Assembly: GCF_020181595.1 (NCBI RefSeq)
Contig: NZ_CP084028.1
Location: 488,919-552,918, forward strand
Length of the DNA: 64,000 nt
Origin: [Mycobacterium] vasticus
GTDB lineage: Bacteria > Actinomycetota > Actinomycetes > Mycobacteriales > Mycobacteriaceae
Reading direction: 5' to 3'
Shown here piece after piece: positions 18,738-28,070 of this stretch; position 1 is the stretch's first letter, and the number at the start of each line of letters is the position of its first letter. The notes under the pieces are model-generated. The model was not told the origin of the DNA and ran no database searches. It saw nothing but the letters and a program-made list of their open reading frames with translations. Both the position numbers and the translations under genes were made by a program.

Positions 18738-20219
18738 CTAGCCGGCCAGTGGCACGCTTTCGCCGGCCCGCCCGAACACCATCGACTCCTCGATCCGGTC
18801 GAAGCGGTAGTCCAGGGCGTCGGCGAAGTAGTTCTGCCGCACGTTCCAGGGCCGCTTGGTGCCCGAGCGCGGCAACGCGTGCGGTGCCCGCAGCACATAT
18901 CCGGCCTGGATGTCCCACGCCGACTTCTCGGCCATCGGCTCGTCGCCGACATGCGGGTAGGCGTGGGTATACCCGCGGGAAGCCATGTGCTCCAGCAGCT
19001 TTGCGGTAGCACGTGCGGTCATGTCGGCGCGCAGCGTCCAGGAGGCGTTGGTGTAGCCCACGCACCAGAACAGGTTCGGCACGCCCTGGAGCATGTGCGC
19101 CTTGTAGACGAATCGGTCGGTGGGCTTGATCTCGGTGCCGTCCAAGCTGATCCGCACGCCGCCGAGAGCCTGCAGCTGCAGCCCGGTGGCGGTCACGATC
19201 ACGTCGGCGTCCAGGTGTCCGCCGCCCTGCAACGCGATGCCGGTGGCGTCGAAGTGATCGATCCGGTCGGTGACCACGTCCACCCGCCCGGCGCTGATCT
19301 CGGCGTAGAGGTCGGCGTCGGGAATCAGGCACAGCCGCTGGTCCCACGGCTCATACGGCGGCTTGAAGTGCTTGTCGACGTCGTATCCCGCCGGCAGGTT
19401 CCGCACGGCCGTCTGGCGCAGTATCCACTTCAGCACCGGAGGCGTCTTGCGGGCCAGGAACCAGATCACGCCCTCGAACAGCGCCATGATGAACCGGATG
19501 ATCGGGTGAGCCACCTTGCGCGGCAACAGTTTTACCAGAACGTCGACGAACGTGCTGTATTTCGAGGCCGAGATCAGATACGTCGGCGTGCGCTGCAGCA
19601 TGGTGACGTGACTCGCCTGCTGAGCCAGCGCCGGCACCAGCGACATCGCGGTGGCGCCGCTGCCGATCACCACCACCTTCTTGCCGGAGTAGTCCAGATC
19701 CTCGGGCCAGTGCTGCGGGTGCACCACCGTGCCCTGATACGTCTCGACACCTGGGAAGTCCGGGGTGTAGCCGTCGTCGTAGTTGTAATAACCGGACCCG
19801 AAGAACACGAACCGGGCGCGGTAGGTCTTCGAAGCCCCAGTGGCCCCGTCCGCCACCGTCACCACCCAGGTGTCCGTCGAGGAATCCCAGTCGGCCGCCT
19901 GGACGTGACTGTTGAACCGGATGTGCTTGTCGATGCCGTGCTTGCGGGCGGCGTCGGTCAGGTACTCGCGGATCTCGGTGCCGTCGGCCACCCGTTCGCG
20001 GCCGGTCCACGGCTCATAGGGCAGGCAGAGCGTGAAGATGCTGCTGTCCGAGCGCACACCGGGATAGCGGAATAGGTCCCACGTGCCACCGATACGCTCC
20101 CGGCGCTCCAGGATCACCATGCTGGCGCCGGGGTTGCGTTCGGCGATGCGGTAGGCGGCCCCGATACCGGAGATACCCGCACCGATGATGACGACGTCGA
20201 CGGCATCTTCGATTGTCAT
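18738..20219 (-). CDS. Flavin-containing Baeyer-Villiger-type monooxygenase (Rv0565c-like)
   Basis: A 493-residue FAD/NADPH monooxygenase. It has the FAD motif VVIIGAGISGIGAAYRIAER, the BVMO fingerprint-like region (DFPGVETYQGTVVHPQHWP) and the NADPH motif VVVIGSGATAMSLVPAL. It belongs to the group of EthA and Rv0565c, which oxidise ketones and activate thioamide drugs such as ethionamide. The start is ATG 20219 (MTIEDAVDVVIIG). Native substrate unknown. It lies 19 bases downstream of gpsA's start side and is read in the same direction. Confidence 0.9.
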   Translation of the reverse strand: MTIEDAVDVVIIGAGISGIGAAYRIAERNPGASMVILERRERIGGTWDLFRYPGVRSDSSIFTLCLPYEPWTGRERVADGTEIREYLTDAARKHGIDKHIRFNSHVQAADWDSSTDTWVVTVADGATGASKTYRARFVFFGSGYYNYDDGYTPDFPGVETYQGTVVHPQHWPEDLDYSGKKVVVIGSGATAMSLVPALAQQASHVTMLQRTPTYLISASKYSTFVDVLVKLLPRKVAHPIIRFIMALFEGVIWFLARKTPPVLKWILRQTAVRNLPAGYDVDKHFKPPYEPWDQRLCLIPDADLYAEISAGRVDVVTDRIDHFDATGIALQGGGHLDADVIVTATGLQLQALGGVRISLDGTEIKPTDRFVYKAHMLQGVPNLFWCVGYTNASWTLRADMTARATAKLLEHMASRGYTHAYPHVGDEPMAEKSAWDIQAGYVLRAPHALPRSGTKRPWNVRQNYFADALDYRFDRIEESMVFGRAGESVPLAG

Positions 20220-20265
20220 GGCACCCAGCGTAGGCATGGGCCCAGCGGCCCGGTCAGGGAATGGG

Positions 20266-20892
20266 TCAGCGGGGCTCAAGCAGTACGTCGACGTGCAGGG
20301 GAGCGCAGCGATCGATCAGCCAGATCTGATCAGCGGGGCTGGCGAAAATACGTGCGTGCGAAGGATCCTGGACGAAGGCCGGCGCCGAAGCTCCGCACCG
20401 GTCGCCGAAGAACACGTAGGCCTTCGCGTCATTACACATTCGCGACATCCACACCATGCCGTCGAGGCCGATCGCGTGTGCGGCCTGTGCCCATTTCACG
20501 GTGTCGGGGTAGCTGGACGCCGGGCCGGCGGTCAGCTCCGTGGCGGTGGCCTTCAGCCGCCGCAGGCCCAAGCCGTGCAGCACCGCGACCCGCAGGTCCC
20601 GGGTCGTCTCGACGCGCACCAGTGCCTTGTTGGAGTACTTGTCGTAGGGAAGGATGCCCCCGTCGACCGGGATGTCGTGCAGCAACGTCTCGGCGATGGC
20701 CGCCATCTCGCTGTCGGCGGCGTACATGACCGGCACCACCGGCTTGCCGAAGAACGCGAATCGCGTTGCACCGCCCACCCCAGGGTTGAACTCGGTCGCG
20801 GTGCGGGTAGCCGTCATCACGCGATACAGCAGCTCAGCGGCGGGCAGGATGGCGATGTCCGGGTCGAACGGGCTGGGCGGCCCGGTCACCAT
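20266..20892 (-). CDS. RES-domain toxin
   Basis: A 208-residue protein with the RES domain of MbcT/ParT-type toxins, which destroy NAD+ or ADP-ribosylate targets. Visible landmarks are LLYRVMTATRTATEFNPG, RFAFFGKPVVPVMYAAD with the Arg and Tyr of the RES fold, AIAETLLHDIP with the conserved Glu, and the late Ser-rich part IFASPADQIW. The ATG overlaps the TGA of the antitoxin gene by seven bases. The order antitoxin then toxin and a palindrome upstream support a type II toxin-antitoxin module. Confidence 0.85.
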   Translation of the reverse strand: MVTGPPSPFDPDIAILPAAELLYRVMTATRTATEFNPGVGGATRFAFFGKPVVPVMYAADSEMAAIAETLLHDIPVDGGILPYDKYSNKALVRVETTRDLRVAVLHGLGLRRLKATATELTAGPASSYPDTVKWAQAAHAIGLDGMVWMSRMCNDAKAYVFFGDRCGASAPAFVQDPSHARIFASPADQIWLIDRCAPLHVDVLLEPR

Positions 20893-21401
20893 GAGATGGC
20901 GAAGCCTTCGGCGGCCACTGCCGCAACGCGCTCTGGGTCGGCGATGAGGTGGTCGACGGGCCGGTCTCCGTCGAAGTACGTCGTCGGTGCGCACAGCCAC
21001 TGCACCAAGCCCGCCTCCGACCAGTCGCTGGCTGCGGCGACCTCCCGCAGCCGGCCGATGACGGCCAACGGCTGGCCGTCCGGCCCGAACTGAAATCCGG
21101 GGTAGACCAGGTGGCTGCCGCGGCGGATTGCGACCAGCGCCTTGTTGCGGTGCGCAACAGCGGCGTGGTTACGCGGCGCGCTGGAGCGTGACCCCATCAG
21201 CCTTCCGGCTTCGCTGCTGGTCAACATGCCGAATTCGGCTTCGATGCCGTTGTAGAGGTTCTGCTCGGCCTGTACGGCCCGAGTGATAGCCGGCTCGGCG
21301 TACACGCTGACCGACGACAGCGCGACGCCCACGGCGTGCGCGCTCTCCCGGACGCGCTGCGTCGCGACGGTCAGATCCTCGACTGTGGTCACGATCTCCA
21401 T
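20886..21401 (-). CDS. Xre/MbcA/ParS-type antitoxin (RES partner)
   Basis: A 171-residue antitoxin. The N-terminal half (to about residue 100) has helical DNA-binding character, including AEFGMLTSSEAGRLMGS and LVAIRRGSHLVYPGFQFG. The C-terminal toxin-binding region has the family pattern DWSEAGLVQWLCAPTTYFDGDRPVDHLIADPERVAAVA. It is longer than MbcA (about 113 residues). Expression is likely autorepressed through the perfect inverted repeat 9 bases upstream (21410-21442). Confidence 0.8.
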   Translation of the reverse strand: MEIVTTVEDLTVATQRVRESAHAVGVALSSVSVYAEPAITRAVQAEQNLYNGIEAEFGMLTSSEAGRLMGSRSSAPRNHAAVAHRNKALVAIRRGSHLVYPGFQFGPDGQPLAVIGRLREVAAASDWSEAGLVQWLCAPTTYFDGDRPVDHLIADPERVAAVAAEGFAISW

Positions 21402-21409
21402 TTTACATG

Positions 21410-21442
21410 CGATTCGTGCGTTAGACGATGACGCACGAATCG
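21410..21442. promoter_or_regulatory. Perfect 12-bp inverted repeat, operator of RES/Xre module
   Basis: CGATTCGTGCGT (21410-21421) and ACGCACGAATCG (21431-21442) are exact reverse complements with 9 bases between. The repeat lies directly upstream of the antitoxin start at 21401. Spacing of about two helical turns centre to centre suits a dimeric repressor such as the antitoxin itself. It also lies between the yajQ stop and the antitoxin, so a terminator-like role in RNA is possible, but there is no T-run. Confidence 0.75.
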
Positions 21443-21447
21443 AACTA

Positions 21448-21939
21448 TCAGCGGTAGTTGACGAACTGCAACGCCACCTCGAGGTCGGCGCCCTTCAGCA
21501 GTGCCTGGACGGCCTGCAGGTCGTCGCGCTTCTTCGACGACACCCGGATCTCATCGCCCTGGATCTGCGCCTTGACGCCCTTGGGGCCCTCGTCGCGGAT
21601 CAGCTTGGTGATCTTCTTGGCGTTCTCGCTGTCGATGCCCTGCTTGAGGGTTCCGCTGACCTTGTAGGTCTTGCCGGAGGCCTGCGGCTCGCCGGCGTCG
21701 AACGCCTTCATCGAGATGTCGCGGCGGATCAGCTTCTCCTTGAACACGTCGATGGCGGCCTTGACGCGCTCCTCGGTCGAGCTGACCAGCTCGATGCCCT
21801 CCTCGCCCTTCCAGGCGATCGTGGTGTCGGTGCCGCGGAAGTCGAACCTGGTGGCCAGCTCCTTGGCGGCCTGGTTCAAGGCGTTGTCGGCCTCCTGGCG
21901 ATCCACCTTGCTGACGATGTCGAACGATGAATCCGCCAT
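21448..21939 (-). CDS. yajQ: YajQ family nucleotide-binding protein (Rv0566c-like)
   Basis: A 163-residue protein of the UPF0234/YajQ family with two ferredoxin-like domains: [45 protein letters not shown], and [16 protein letters not shown] near the C-terminus. In other bacteria relatives bind cyclic di-GMP or tRNA; the role in mycobacteria is unproven. It ends 6 bases from the operator of the toxin-antitoxin module. RBS AGGGACGG is upstream of ATG 21939. Confidence 0.92.
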   Translation of the reverse strand: MADSSFDIVSKVDRQEADNALNQAAKELATRFDFRGTDTTIAWKGEEGIELVSSTEERVKAAIDVFKEKLIRRDISMKAFDAGEPQASGKTYKVSGTLKQGIDSENAKKITKLIRDEGPKGVKAQIQGDEIRVSSKKRDDLQAVQALLKGADLEVALQFVNYR

Positions 21940-22017
21940 GGATCCGTCCCTTCTCGTTGATGGCTGGCCGGTTTGTACTCGGGGTACATCCTCGTTGTAG
22001 TCTGCTAGGCGCGATAC

Positions 22018-22100
22018 GGCAGGTTGTCCGAGCGGCCAATGGAAGCGGACTGTAAATCCGTCGGCGAAAGCCTACACAGGTTCGAATCCTGTACCTGCCA
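22018..22100 (+). tRNA. tRNA-Tyr (GTA)
   Basis: An 83-base class II tRNA. Acceptor stem GGCAGGT (22018-22024) pairs with ACCTGCC (22093-22099), discriminator A 22100, CCA not encoded. The anticodon stem-loop is GCGGA-CTGTAAA-TCCGT with anticodon GTA at 22052-22054. A variable arm (GGCGAAAGCC) and the T-arm CAGG-TTCGAAT-CCTG are present. A strong hairpin follows 7 bases later. Confidence 0.97.
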
Positions 22101-22106
22101 CCCAGA

Positions 22107-22133
22107 TCAGGCCCCCTTTTAAAGGGGGCCTGA
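22107..22133. terminator. Intrinsic-type terminator hairpin after tRNA-Tyr
   Basis: TCAGGCCCCCTTT pairs with AAAGGGGGCCTGA almost without a loop base (one T), giving a 13-bp stem, one of the strongest hairpins in the window. It sits between the tRNA and the convergent gene ending at 22141, so it may stop transcription from both sides. T-runs are short, which is common in mycobacteria. Confidence 0.8.
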
Positions 22134-22140
22134 GTGGTTT

Positions 22141-22572
22141 CTACAGCTCGTCGGAGAAGTCCGCGGTGATCCACCGGTCGGGCCGGATCGAATAGATCAC
22201 CGAGGAGTCGCCGTCGATTCCCGCAGCGAAGGCGCGGCCGCCTTCCTCACCCAGGTAGCGGATCGCGATGGCCTCGCGCTGATCGAGAGGGGCGGGACTG
22301 GCCACGTCGACGACGCTGCCCTCGACTACCACGTATTGATACGGCAGCTCCTCGCGCTGCACCACCAGGGTCACCGCGCCGGCCTGCTCGATGAGCTTCG
22401 CCTTGCGGGTGCCGGCGCCGGTGTTGACCAGGATGACCCCGCCGGGGGTGTAGTCGTACCAGATCGGGACGCTGGCCGGGGGACGCCCGCCGGTGGCGGC
22501 GACGGACAGGACGGCGACGTGCTTGTCGGCCAGGAACTGCTGACGTTCGGCTTCGGTGAAGGGTGTGGGCAT
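22141..22572 (-). CDS. PPOX-class F420/FMN-binding protein
   Basis: A 143-residue split-barrel protein of the pyridoxamine-5'-phosphate-oxidase-like superfamily. Landmarks: FLADKHVAVLSVAATGGRPPASVPIWYDY, the cofactor strand LVNTGAGTRKAKLIEQAGAV, and the C-terminal SIRPDRWITADFSD. Mycobacterial members use F420 and reduce quinones, biliverdin or xenobiotics; which applies here cannot be said. The start ATG 22572 (MPTPFTEAERQQFL) is chosen by alignment. Confidence 0.85.
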   Translation of the reverse strand: MPTPFTEAERQQFLADKHVAVLSVAATGGRPPASVPIWYDYTPGGVILVNTGAGTRKAKLIEQAGAVTLVVQREELPYQYVVVEGSVVDVASPAPLDQREAIAIRYLGEEGGRAFAAGIDGDSSVIYSIRPDRWITADFSDEL

Positions 22573-22613
22573 GTGGGGTCGAACGAGTGCGGCCGGCGAG
22601 GTATTCCACCGGG

Positions 22614-23945
22614 CTACCAGTCCGGCGACAGTGGCTTGATCCGGGTCCACGGCGTGCAGCCGAAGCTGACGAACGTGCCGTAGGCGGCCCGCGGGTCGAT
22701 CTCGACCGTCGGCGCACCGAGTGCGATCACCCGCGAACCCGACTCGACGACGCGGTCGCGTGAGTCCAGGACGGAGTAGGTGCACAAACCGCTGGGGCCG
22801 ACGTCGGCCACGTAGGTGCCGTAAGGCATCGCTTGGGGGACGGCGTAGGCGCCGGCGGGGATGGTCGGCCCGATGTCGGTGGCCGCCAGCCCGAGCATGG
22901 GCGACCCGCTGGGTGGAGCGGTGGTGGTGGGCGGCACGGTGGTCGGCGCCATGGCGGTCACGGTCGTCGTCTCCGGCGGTGCCACCGTGGTGATCGCCGT
23001 AGTGATCGCGGTGGTGACGGTGGTCGTGGAGGTCATCGGTGCGGCGACCGGCGACGGCGACGGGTTCGAGTCGGTGCTGCCGATCAGGTACAGCGCCAGG
23101 AACGCCGCCGCCGACAGGCCGACGCCTTTGCGGAGCCGGCGCCGGGACTTCCGCGGGGCCAGCGCGGCGATCGGAAGCATCGCCAGCGACCCCGCCCGCA
23201 ACGCGGTGGCGAACTCGGTGCAGCTGTCGTACCGCCCGGCTGGATCCTCGGCCAGGGCCCGGGCCAGGGCTGGCTCGAGACCGGCCGGATTGAGGCGCAC
23301 CGGCGGCTTGCCGGTGAGCAGGTGATAGGCGGTGGCGGCCAGTGCGTACTGGTCGGCCCGGCCGTCCAGCGGCCCGCCGCGCAGCTGCTCGGGCGCGGCA
23401 TAGAGCAGTGTGCCGACCACCATGTTCGTCGACGTCAGGCCGCTGACCTCCGCCACCCGTAAGCCGATCCCGAAGTCCGCCAAGATGATTCGGGCCTCAT
23501 CCTCGTCCGGATCGGTCAGCAGGATGTTCGCCGGCTTGACGTCGCGGTGCAGCAGGCCGCGCTGGTGGGCGTAGTCCAAAGCCTCGCCGACGGCGGCGAC
23601 GATCTCGACCACCAGTCCACGCGGCAGCCCGCCCCGCGTTCGGCGCAGCCGGCGAGACGCGTCGGAACCGTCGACGTGGTCCATGGCGATCCAGAGCTGG
23701 CCCTGGTACTCGCCGCGGTCGTGGACGCCGACGATGTGCGGGTGCCACAGCGTGGCCGCCAGGTCGGCCTCGCGGTTGAACCGCTCCCGAAATGCCGGGT
23801 CGGCCGAGACCGCGGCAGGCAACACCTTCAGCGCGTCTCGGCGGGGCAGGCGGGGGTGTTCGGCCAGGTAGACCTCGCCCATGCCACCGGACCCCAGCAA
23901 ACGCACGATGCGATAGCCGGCGAAGGTGGAACCCGCGGTGAGCAT
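22614..23945 (-). CDS. Transmembrane Ser/Thr protein kinase
   Basis: A 443-residue receptor-like kinase. Kinase domain 8-250: P-loop [14 protein letters not shown], Lys40 in ALKVLP, catalytic [12 protein letters not shown] (Asp135), DFG at 157-159, and APEQL. The C-lobe is about 20 residues shorter than usual after TGKPPV. A basic stretch [10 protein letters not shown] precedes one transmembrane helix (about 275-289). The outer part is a Thr/Pro-rich stalk (295-350) and a small domain 355-443 with two Cys (LCTYSV, FGCTPW). It resembles PknF/PknI-type kinases in layout; no orthologue is claimed. The pairing domain and ligand are unknown. Confidence 0.9.
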   Translation of the reverse strand: MLTAGSTFAGYRIVRLLGSGGMGEVYLAEHPRLPRRDALKVLPAAVSADPAFRERFNREADLAATLWHPHIVGVHDRGEYQGQLWIAMDHVDGSDASRRLRRTRGGLPRGLVVEIVAAVGEALDYAHQRGLLHRDVKPANILLTDPDEDEARIILADFGIGLRVAEVSGLTSTNMVVGTLLYAAPEQLRGGPLDGRADQYALAATAYHLLTGKPPVRLNPAGLEPALARALAEDPAGRYDSCTEFATALRAGSLAMLPIAALAPRKSRRRLRKGVGLSAAAFLALYLIGSTDSNPSPSPVAAPMTSTTTVTTAITTAITTVAPPETTTVTAMAPTTVPPTTTAPPSGSPMLGLAATDIGPTIPAGAYAVPQAMPYGTYVADVGPSGLCTYSVLDSRDRVVESGSRVIALGAPTVEIDPRAAYGTFVSFGCTPWTRIKPLSPDW

Positions 23946-24023
23946 GTCGTGAAGCTATCGCCGACCACCGACAACGCCCATTTAACGGACGTCTAAGGTC
24001 TAAAGTCCTCTAGCGAACACAAG

Positions 24024-24042
24024 GCTGGTTAGGCTAACCTTC
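24024..24042 (+). promoter_or_regulatory. IdeR-type iron box
   Basis: Core GGTTAGGCTAACCT (24027-24040) matches 14 of 14 central positions of the 19-bp mycobacterial IdeR consensus; the outer five positions do not match. The core is itself the palindrome GGTTAG-G-CTAACC. It ends 7 bases before ATG 24048, so bound IdeR would block the promoter or start. Predicted effect is repression when iron is plentiful. Confidence 0.75.
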
Positions 24043-24047
24043 GCCGC

Positions 24048-24836
24048 ATGACACTTCCCCTGCCCGACCGCAAGACCGCTGATCTCCCCGGCCACTGGCT
24101 GTTCGCCCGGCTCGGCAAACGTGTCCTGCGGCCCGGCGGGCTCGGCCTGACCCACCGCATGCTGGCCGACGCGCAGCTGTCCGACGCCGACGTCGTCGAA
24201 CTCGCCCCCGGCATGGGCCGCACCGCCAAAGAGATCCTGGCGCACGCCCCCGGCACCTACACCGGCGTCGAGGCCGACGAGAACGCCGCCGGCGTGGTCC
24301 GCACGGTGGTGGGCGAGCGCGGCAAGGTGGTCACCGGCGAGGCATCGGAGACCGGCCTGGCCGCCGACAGCGCCGACGTGGTGGTCGGTGAGGCGATGCT
24401 GACCATGCAGACCAATGCGCACAAGGCCGAGATCGCCCGCGAGGCGTTCCGGGTGCTGCGCCCCGGCGGCCGCTACGCCATTCACGAGCTCGCGCTGCAG
24501 CCCGACGACGTCGGCGAGGTGATCAAGGACGAGGTCCGCACCGCGCTGGCCCGCTCCATCAAGGTCAACGCCCGCCCGCTGACCGCCGCGGAATGGACCG
24601 AGCTGCTCACCCAGGCCGGCTTCACCGTGGAGAAGACGTCGTTCGCGCCGATGGCGCTGCTGGAGCCGCACCGGCTGATCGCCGACGAGGGCCTGCTGGG
24701 TGCACTGCGGTTCGTCTTCAACGTGCTGCGTGACTCCGACGCGCGGGCCCGCGTGCTCAACATGCGCGCCACGTTCCGCCGCCACAGCGACAACATGGCC
24801 GCCATCGAGGTCATCGCCACCAAGCCGGCGGCGTGA
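24048..24836 (+). CDS. SAM-dependent methyltransferase, likely iron-regulated
   Basis: A 262-residue class I methyltransferase. SAM motif I is degenerate: VVELAPGMGRTA, then acidic loop GVEADENAAG and post-motif VLRPGGRYAIHELAL. It starts with ATG 24048 (MTLPLPDRKTADLPGHWLFARLGKR), with the IdeR-type box ending a few bases upstream and no good RBS between, so it may be read from a leaderless mRNA. The substrate is unknown; iron control suggests a part in siderophore, haem or redox metabolism, which is inference. Confidence 0.85.
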   Translation: MTLPLPDRKTADLPGHWLFARLGKRVLRPGGLGLTHRMLADAQLSDADVVELAPGMGRTAKEILAHAPGTYTGVEADENAAGVVRTVVGERGKVVTGEASETGLAADSADVVVGEAMLTMQTNAHKAEIAREAFRVLRPGGRYAIHELALQPDDVGEVIKDEVRTALARSIKVNARPLTAAEWTELLTQAGFTVEKTSFAPMALLEPHRLIADEGLLGALRFVFNVLRDSDARARVLNMRATFRRHSDNMAAIEVIATKPAA

Positions 24837-24857
24837 CGCACTTGCGATGATGGACGG

Positions 24858-25334
24858 GTGAGCACTCGCGACCGCGACGACGCGGGCCGCCCCCGCAATG
24901 CCCGCCCGCGTGATCGGCTGGGACGACCGCTGCCGCGCGGCGCCCAGGGTGGCGTGCAGGGCGTGCCCGACGACCTGGACCTGCCGCCGTCGCAGACGCT
25001 GGCCTACGCGCAGCTGCTGCTCGACGACGGGTTGGCGTTCAACGCCCACGAGGTGCTGGAGGCCGCCTGGAAACACCGGCCCGACAACGAGCGCGACCTG
25101 TGGCAGGGCCTGGCGCAGTTGGCCGTCGGGGTCACCCACGTCCAGCGCGGCAACGTCACCGGCGCGGTGAGCCTGCTGCGCCGCGGCGCCGACCATCTGG
25201 CCGGGCTGCGTGCTCCCGCCCCGTTCGGGATCGACCTGGCCGGCCTGCTGCGTTTCGCCGCCGCTCTGGCCGACGACCTGGCCGCGGGCGTGACGATCGA
25301 CCCGCAGCGCCTGTGCCCCCGGTTGGTCGTGTGA
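24858..25334 (+). CDS. DUF309 family protein
   Basis: A 158-residue protein with the DUF309 signature FNAHEVLEAAWK and RDLWQGLAQLAVGVTHVQRGN, an all-helical fold with conserved His-Glu that may bind metal. No function is established. It starts at GTG 24858, 21 bases after the methyltransferase, and its TGA overlaps the GTG of galT (GTGA), so it is the first gene of a DUF309-galT-galK operon. Confidence 0.85.
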   Translation: MSTRDRDDAGRPRNARPRDRLGRPLPRGAQGGVQGVPDDLDLPPSQTLAYAQLLLDDGLAFNAHEVLEAAWKHRPDNERDLWQGLAQLAVGVTHVQRGNVTGAVSLLRRGADHLAGLRAPAPFGIDLAGLLRFAAALADDLAAGVTIDPQRLCPRLVV

Positions 25335-26359
25335 GCGGCCCGAGTCGCTGGACGCTGGCCGACGGACGTGAGCTGTTGTTCTTCAGCCTGCCCGGCCACA
25401 TTCCGGCGCCGGTGGCCGACCTCCGCCCGCTGCCGCCACGTGATCCCGAGCCGTCGGAGCTGCGTTTCGACCGCGCCACCGGCCAGTGGGTGATCATCGC
25501 CGCGCAGCGCCAGGACCGCACCTATAAGCCGCCCGCCGAGGCGTGTCCGCTGTGCCCGGGTCCGACGGGTCGCAGCAGTGAGGTGCCCGCGGCCGACTAC
25601 GACGTGGTGGTCTTCGAGAACCGGTTCCCCAGCCTGGCGGGGGACAACGGCCGCTGCGAGGTGATCTGTTTCTCGCCGGATCACACCGGCTCGTTCGCCG
25701 AACTGCCGGCGGAGCACGCCCGGCTGGTGGTGCAGGCGTGGTGGCATCGCACCGCTGAGCTGTTGGCGCGCAAGGAGATCGAGCAGGTGTTCTGCTTCGA
25801 GAACCGCGGTGAGGAGATCGGGGTGACGCTGGCCCATCCGCACGGCCAGATCTACGGATATCCGTTCCTGACGCCGCGCACTGCCGCCATGCTGGCCCAA
25901 GCCCGCGAGAACCGGATCGCCCACGGCACCAACCTGTTCGCCGATCTGCTGGCCGCCGAGGTGGCCGACGGCGCCCGGATCGTAGCGCGCACCCAACTGT
26001 TCACCGCGTTCGTTCCTTACGCGGCGCGCTGGCCGGTGGAGGTGCACCTGTACCCGAATCGGCGGGTGCACAACCTGACCGAGCTGACCGAGGACGAGCT
26101 GGACGACTTCGCGGAGGTCTACCGAAATCTGTTGGGCCGCTTCGACCGGCTCTACGACGCCCCGCTGCCCTACATGGCCGCACTGCACCAGTACCGTGAC
26201 GACGGTGAACAGGCCGACGGGTATTTCCACGTGGAGTTGATGTCGATTCGGCGCAGCGCCACCAAACTGAAGTATCTGGCGGCCTCGGAGTCGGCGATGG
26301 ACGCCTTCATCGCCGACGTCACCCCGGAGTCCGTCGCCGCCAGGCTGCGTGCGCTGTGA
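25331..26359 (+). CDS. galT: Galactose-1-phosphate uridylyltransferase
   Basis: A 342-residue Leloir-pathway enzyme that exchanges UDP between glucose-1-P and galactose-1-P. Zinc-site Cys pair in ACPLCPG, nucleotide binding FENRFPSL, the catalytic HPHGQ in [11 protein letters not shown], and zinc/His motif YFHVELMS. In M. tuberculosis H37Rv this gene is broken into galTa and galTb (Rv0618/Rv0619); here it is one intact frame. Coupled by overlap to both neighbours. Confidence 0.95.
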   Translation: MSGPSRWTLADGRELLFFSLPGHIPAPVADLRPLPPRDPEPSELRFDRATGQWVIIAAQRQDRTYKPPAEACPLCPGPTGRSSEVPAADYDVVVFENRFPSLAGDNGRCEVICFSPDHTGSFAELPAEHARLVVQAWWHRTAELLARKEIEQVFCFENRGEEIGVTLAHPHGQIYGYPFLTPRTAAMLAQARENRIAHGTNLFADLLAAEVADGARIVARTQLFTAFVPYAARWPVEVHLYPNRRVHNLTELTEDELDDFAEVYRNLLGRFDRLYDAPLPYMAALHQYRDDGEQADGYFHVELMSIRRSATKLKYLAASESAMDAFIADVTPESVAARLRAL

Positions 26360-27429
26360 TCGCCTACTCCGCGCCGGGCCGGGTCAACCTGATCGGCGAA
26401 CACACCGACTACAACGGCGGTTTCGCGTTGCCGATCGCGTTGCCGCAGCGCACCAGTGTCACCTTCGACCCCGACGACTCCGACAACCTCACCGTCGTCT
26501 CCGACCACGCCGACGGGCCGGTGCGCATCCCGCTGGACACCACACCGGGCGGGGTGACGGGCTGGGGGGCCTATGTCGCCGGGGTGGTGTGGGCGTTGCG
26601 CGACAGCGGTTTCGCGGTGTCCGGCGGAACCATGTCGATCAGCAGTGACGTGCCGATCGGGTCGGGGCTATCGTCCTCGGCGGCGCTGGAGTGCGCGGTA
26701 CTCGGGGCGCTGACGTCGGGCGTGCCGATCGACCGGATCGAGCTGGCCCGGATCGGACAGCGCGCCGAGAACGACTATGTCGGCGCCCCAACGGGTTTGC
26801 TGGATCAGCTGTCGTCACTGTTCGGGGAGGTGGCCGGCGCGATGCTGATCGACTTCCGCGACCTCGCAGTGCACCCGGTGCCGTTCGACCCGGATGCCTC
26901 CGGGGTGGCGCTGCTGCTGTTCGACTCTGGGCAGCGGCACGGCCACGTCGACGGCGAGTACGCGGCTCGGAGGGCCTCCTGTGAGCGGGCCGCCGCCGCG
27001 CTGGGTGTGACATCACTGCGCGAGGTGCAGCACCGCGGCGTCGACGTGCTGGCGGCTATCACCGATCCGGTCGATGCGCGCCGCGCCCGCCACGTGCTGA
27101 CCGAGAACGAGCGGGTGCTGGATTTCGTCGCCGCGTGCGCGGAATTGGACTTCGCCGCGGCGGGGAAGCTGTTCACCGCGTCGCACGCCTCGATGCGCGA
27201 CGACTTCGAGATCACCACCGAGCACATCGATCTGATCGCCGACGCCGCGGTGGCCGCCGGGGCGTTGGGTGCCCGGATGACCGGCGGCGGATTCGGCGGC
27301 TGTGTGATCGCCTTGGTGCCGGCCGAGCTGACGCTCAAGGTCGGCGATGCGGTGCGTAGCGCGGTCATGCAGGCGGGTTACGACGAGCCGGACTTCAGCC
27401 GGGTGTTCGCGGCCGCCGGGGCCGGATAG
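26356..27429 (+). CDS. galK: Galactokinase
   Basis: GHMP kinase of 357 residues phosphorylating galactose at C1. Signature [22 protein letters not shown] loop [13 protein letters not shown] and third motif [15 protein letters not shown] are all present. The GTG start overlaps the TGA of galT by three bases. The operon DUF309-galT-galK provides galactose entry into UDP-sugars for arabinogalactan; no galE is in the window. Confidence 0.96.
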   Translation: MIAYSAPGRVNLIGEHTDYNGGFALPIALPQRTSVTFDPDDSDNLTVVSDHADGPVRIPLDTTPGGVTGWGAYVAGVVWALRDSGFAVSGGTMSISSDVPIGSGLSSSAALECAVLGALTSGVPIDRIELARIGQRAENDYVGAPTGLLDQLSSLFGEVAGAMLIDFRDLAVHPVPFDPDASGVALLLFDSGQRHGHVDGEYAARRASCERAAAALGVTSLREVQHRGVDVLAAITDPVDARRARHVLTENERVLDFVAACAELDFAAAGKLFTASHASMRDDFEITTEHIDLIADAAVAAGALGARMTGGGFGGCVIALVPAELTLKVGDAVRSAVMQAGYDEPDFSRVFAAAGAG

Positions 27430-27433
27430 CGTA

Positions 27434-27451
27434 GGTGTATTCTTGGTGTAT
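27434..27451 (+). promoter_or_regulatory. Direct repeat at the vapBC promoter
   Basis: GGTGTAT occurs at 27434-27440 and 27445-27451, one helical turn (11 bases) apart, right at the start of the vapB gene. VapBC complexes autorepress by binding repeats at this place. That this is the operator is inferred from position only. Confidence 0.4.
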
Positions 27452-27662
27452 GGCACGCACCAACATCGATCTCGATGATGAACTCACCGCTGAGGTGATG
27501 CGTCGCTTCGGTGTGACGACGAAGAAGGCGGCCGTGGATCTCGCCTTGCGGCGGCTGGTCGGCACCCCCCTGAGCCGTGAATTCCTGCTCGGCCTTGAGG
27601 GCATCGGCTGGGACGGTGACCTCGATGAACTACGGAGTGAATCGCCCGGCGACATCCGATGA
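27450..27662 (+). CDS. vapB: VapB antitoxin
   Basis: A 70-residue ribbon-helix-helix antitoxin: [35 protein letters not shown], then a toxin-wrapping tail with [14 protein letters not shown], the pattern of VapB2-family antitoxins. ATG 27450 is chosen; a start five codons earlier is possible. Its end overlaps the ATG of vapC. Confidence 0.88.
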   Translation: MARTNIDLDDELTAEVMRRFGVTTKKAAVDLALRRLVGTPLSREFLLGLEGIGWDGDLDELRSESPGDIR

Positions 27663-28063
27663 TCCTGGTCGACACTTCCGCGTGGATCGAGTACTTCCGG
27701 GCCACCGGATCGATTGCAGCGCTGGAAGTGCGGCGTCTGCTCTCCGATGAGCCGGATCAGGTGCTGACCTGCGAGCCGGTGGCGATGGAGATCTTGGCCG
27801 GGGCGACCACGGACACCAGGTACGGCAGACTCGAGCGCCTGGTCAACGGTTTGGAGTCGCTAGAAGTGGAGCCGGCACGCGACTTTCGTTCGGCCGCCGA
27901 CATCTACCGTGCGGCGCGACGCTCGGGCCGGACCATCGGCAGCATCAACGACTGCCTGATCGCCGCCATTGCGCTGCGCCGCCGCGTCCCGGTCGCGCAC
28001 CGAGACGCCGACTTCGACGTCATCAGTGAGATCACCGGCCTGACGGCCATCTCGCTGCGCTGA
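27659..28063 (+). CDS. vapC: VapC toxin (PIN-domain RNase)
   Basis: A 134-residue PIN endoribonuclease. Acidic active-site residues lie in [13 protein letters not shown] (Asp5), VAMEILAG (Glu), [11 protein letters not shown] (Asp) and [10 protein letters not shown] (Asp). The start overlaps the vapB stop (ATGA). Family members cut tRNAs or 23S rRNA; the target here is unknown. Confidence 0.92.
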   Translation: MILVDTSAWIEYFRATGSIAALEVRRLLSDEPDQVLTCEPVAMEILAGATTDTRYGRLERLVNGLESLEVEPARDFRSAADIYRAARRSGRTIGSINDCLIAAIALRRRVPVAHRDADFDVISEITGLTAISLR

Positions 28064-28070
28064 GACGAGA

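Noticed and set aside
22900..23060. Repeated ACC/GTC triplets in the kinase gene as a possible tandem repeat locus
   Set aside because: They encode the Thr/Pro-rich stalk of the kinase and are explained by it.
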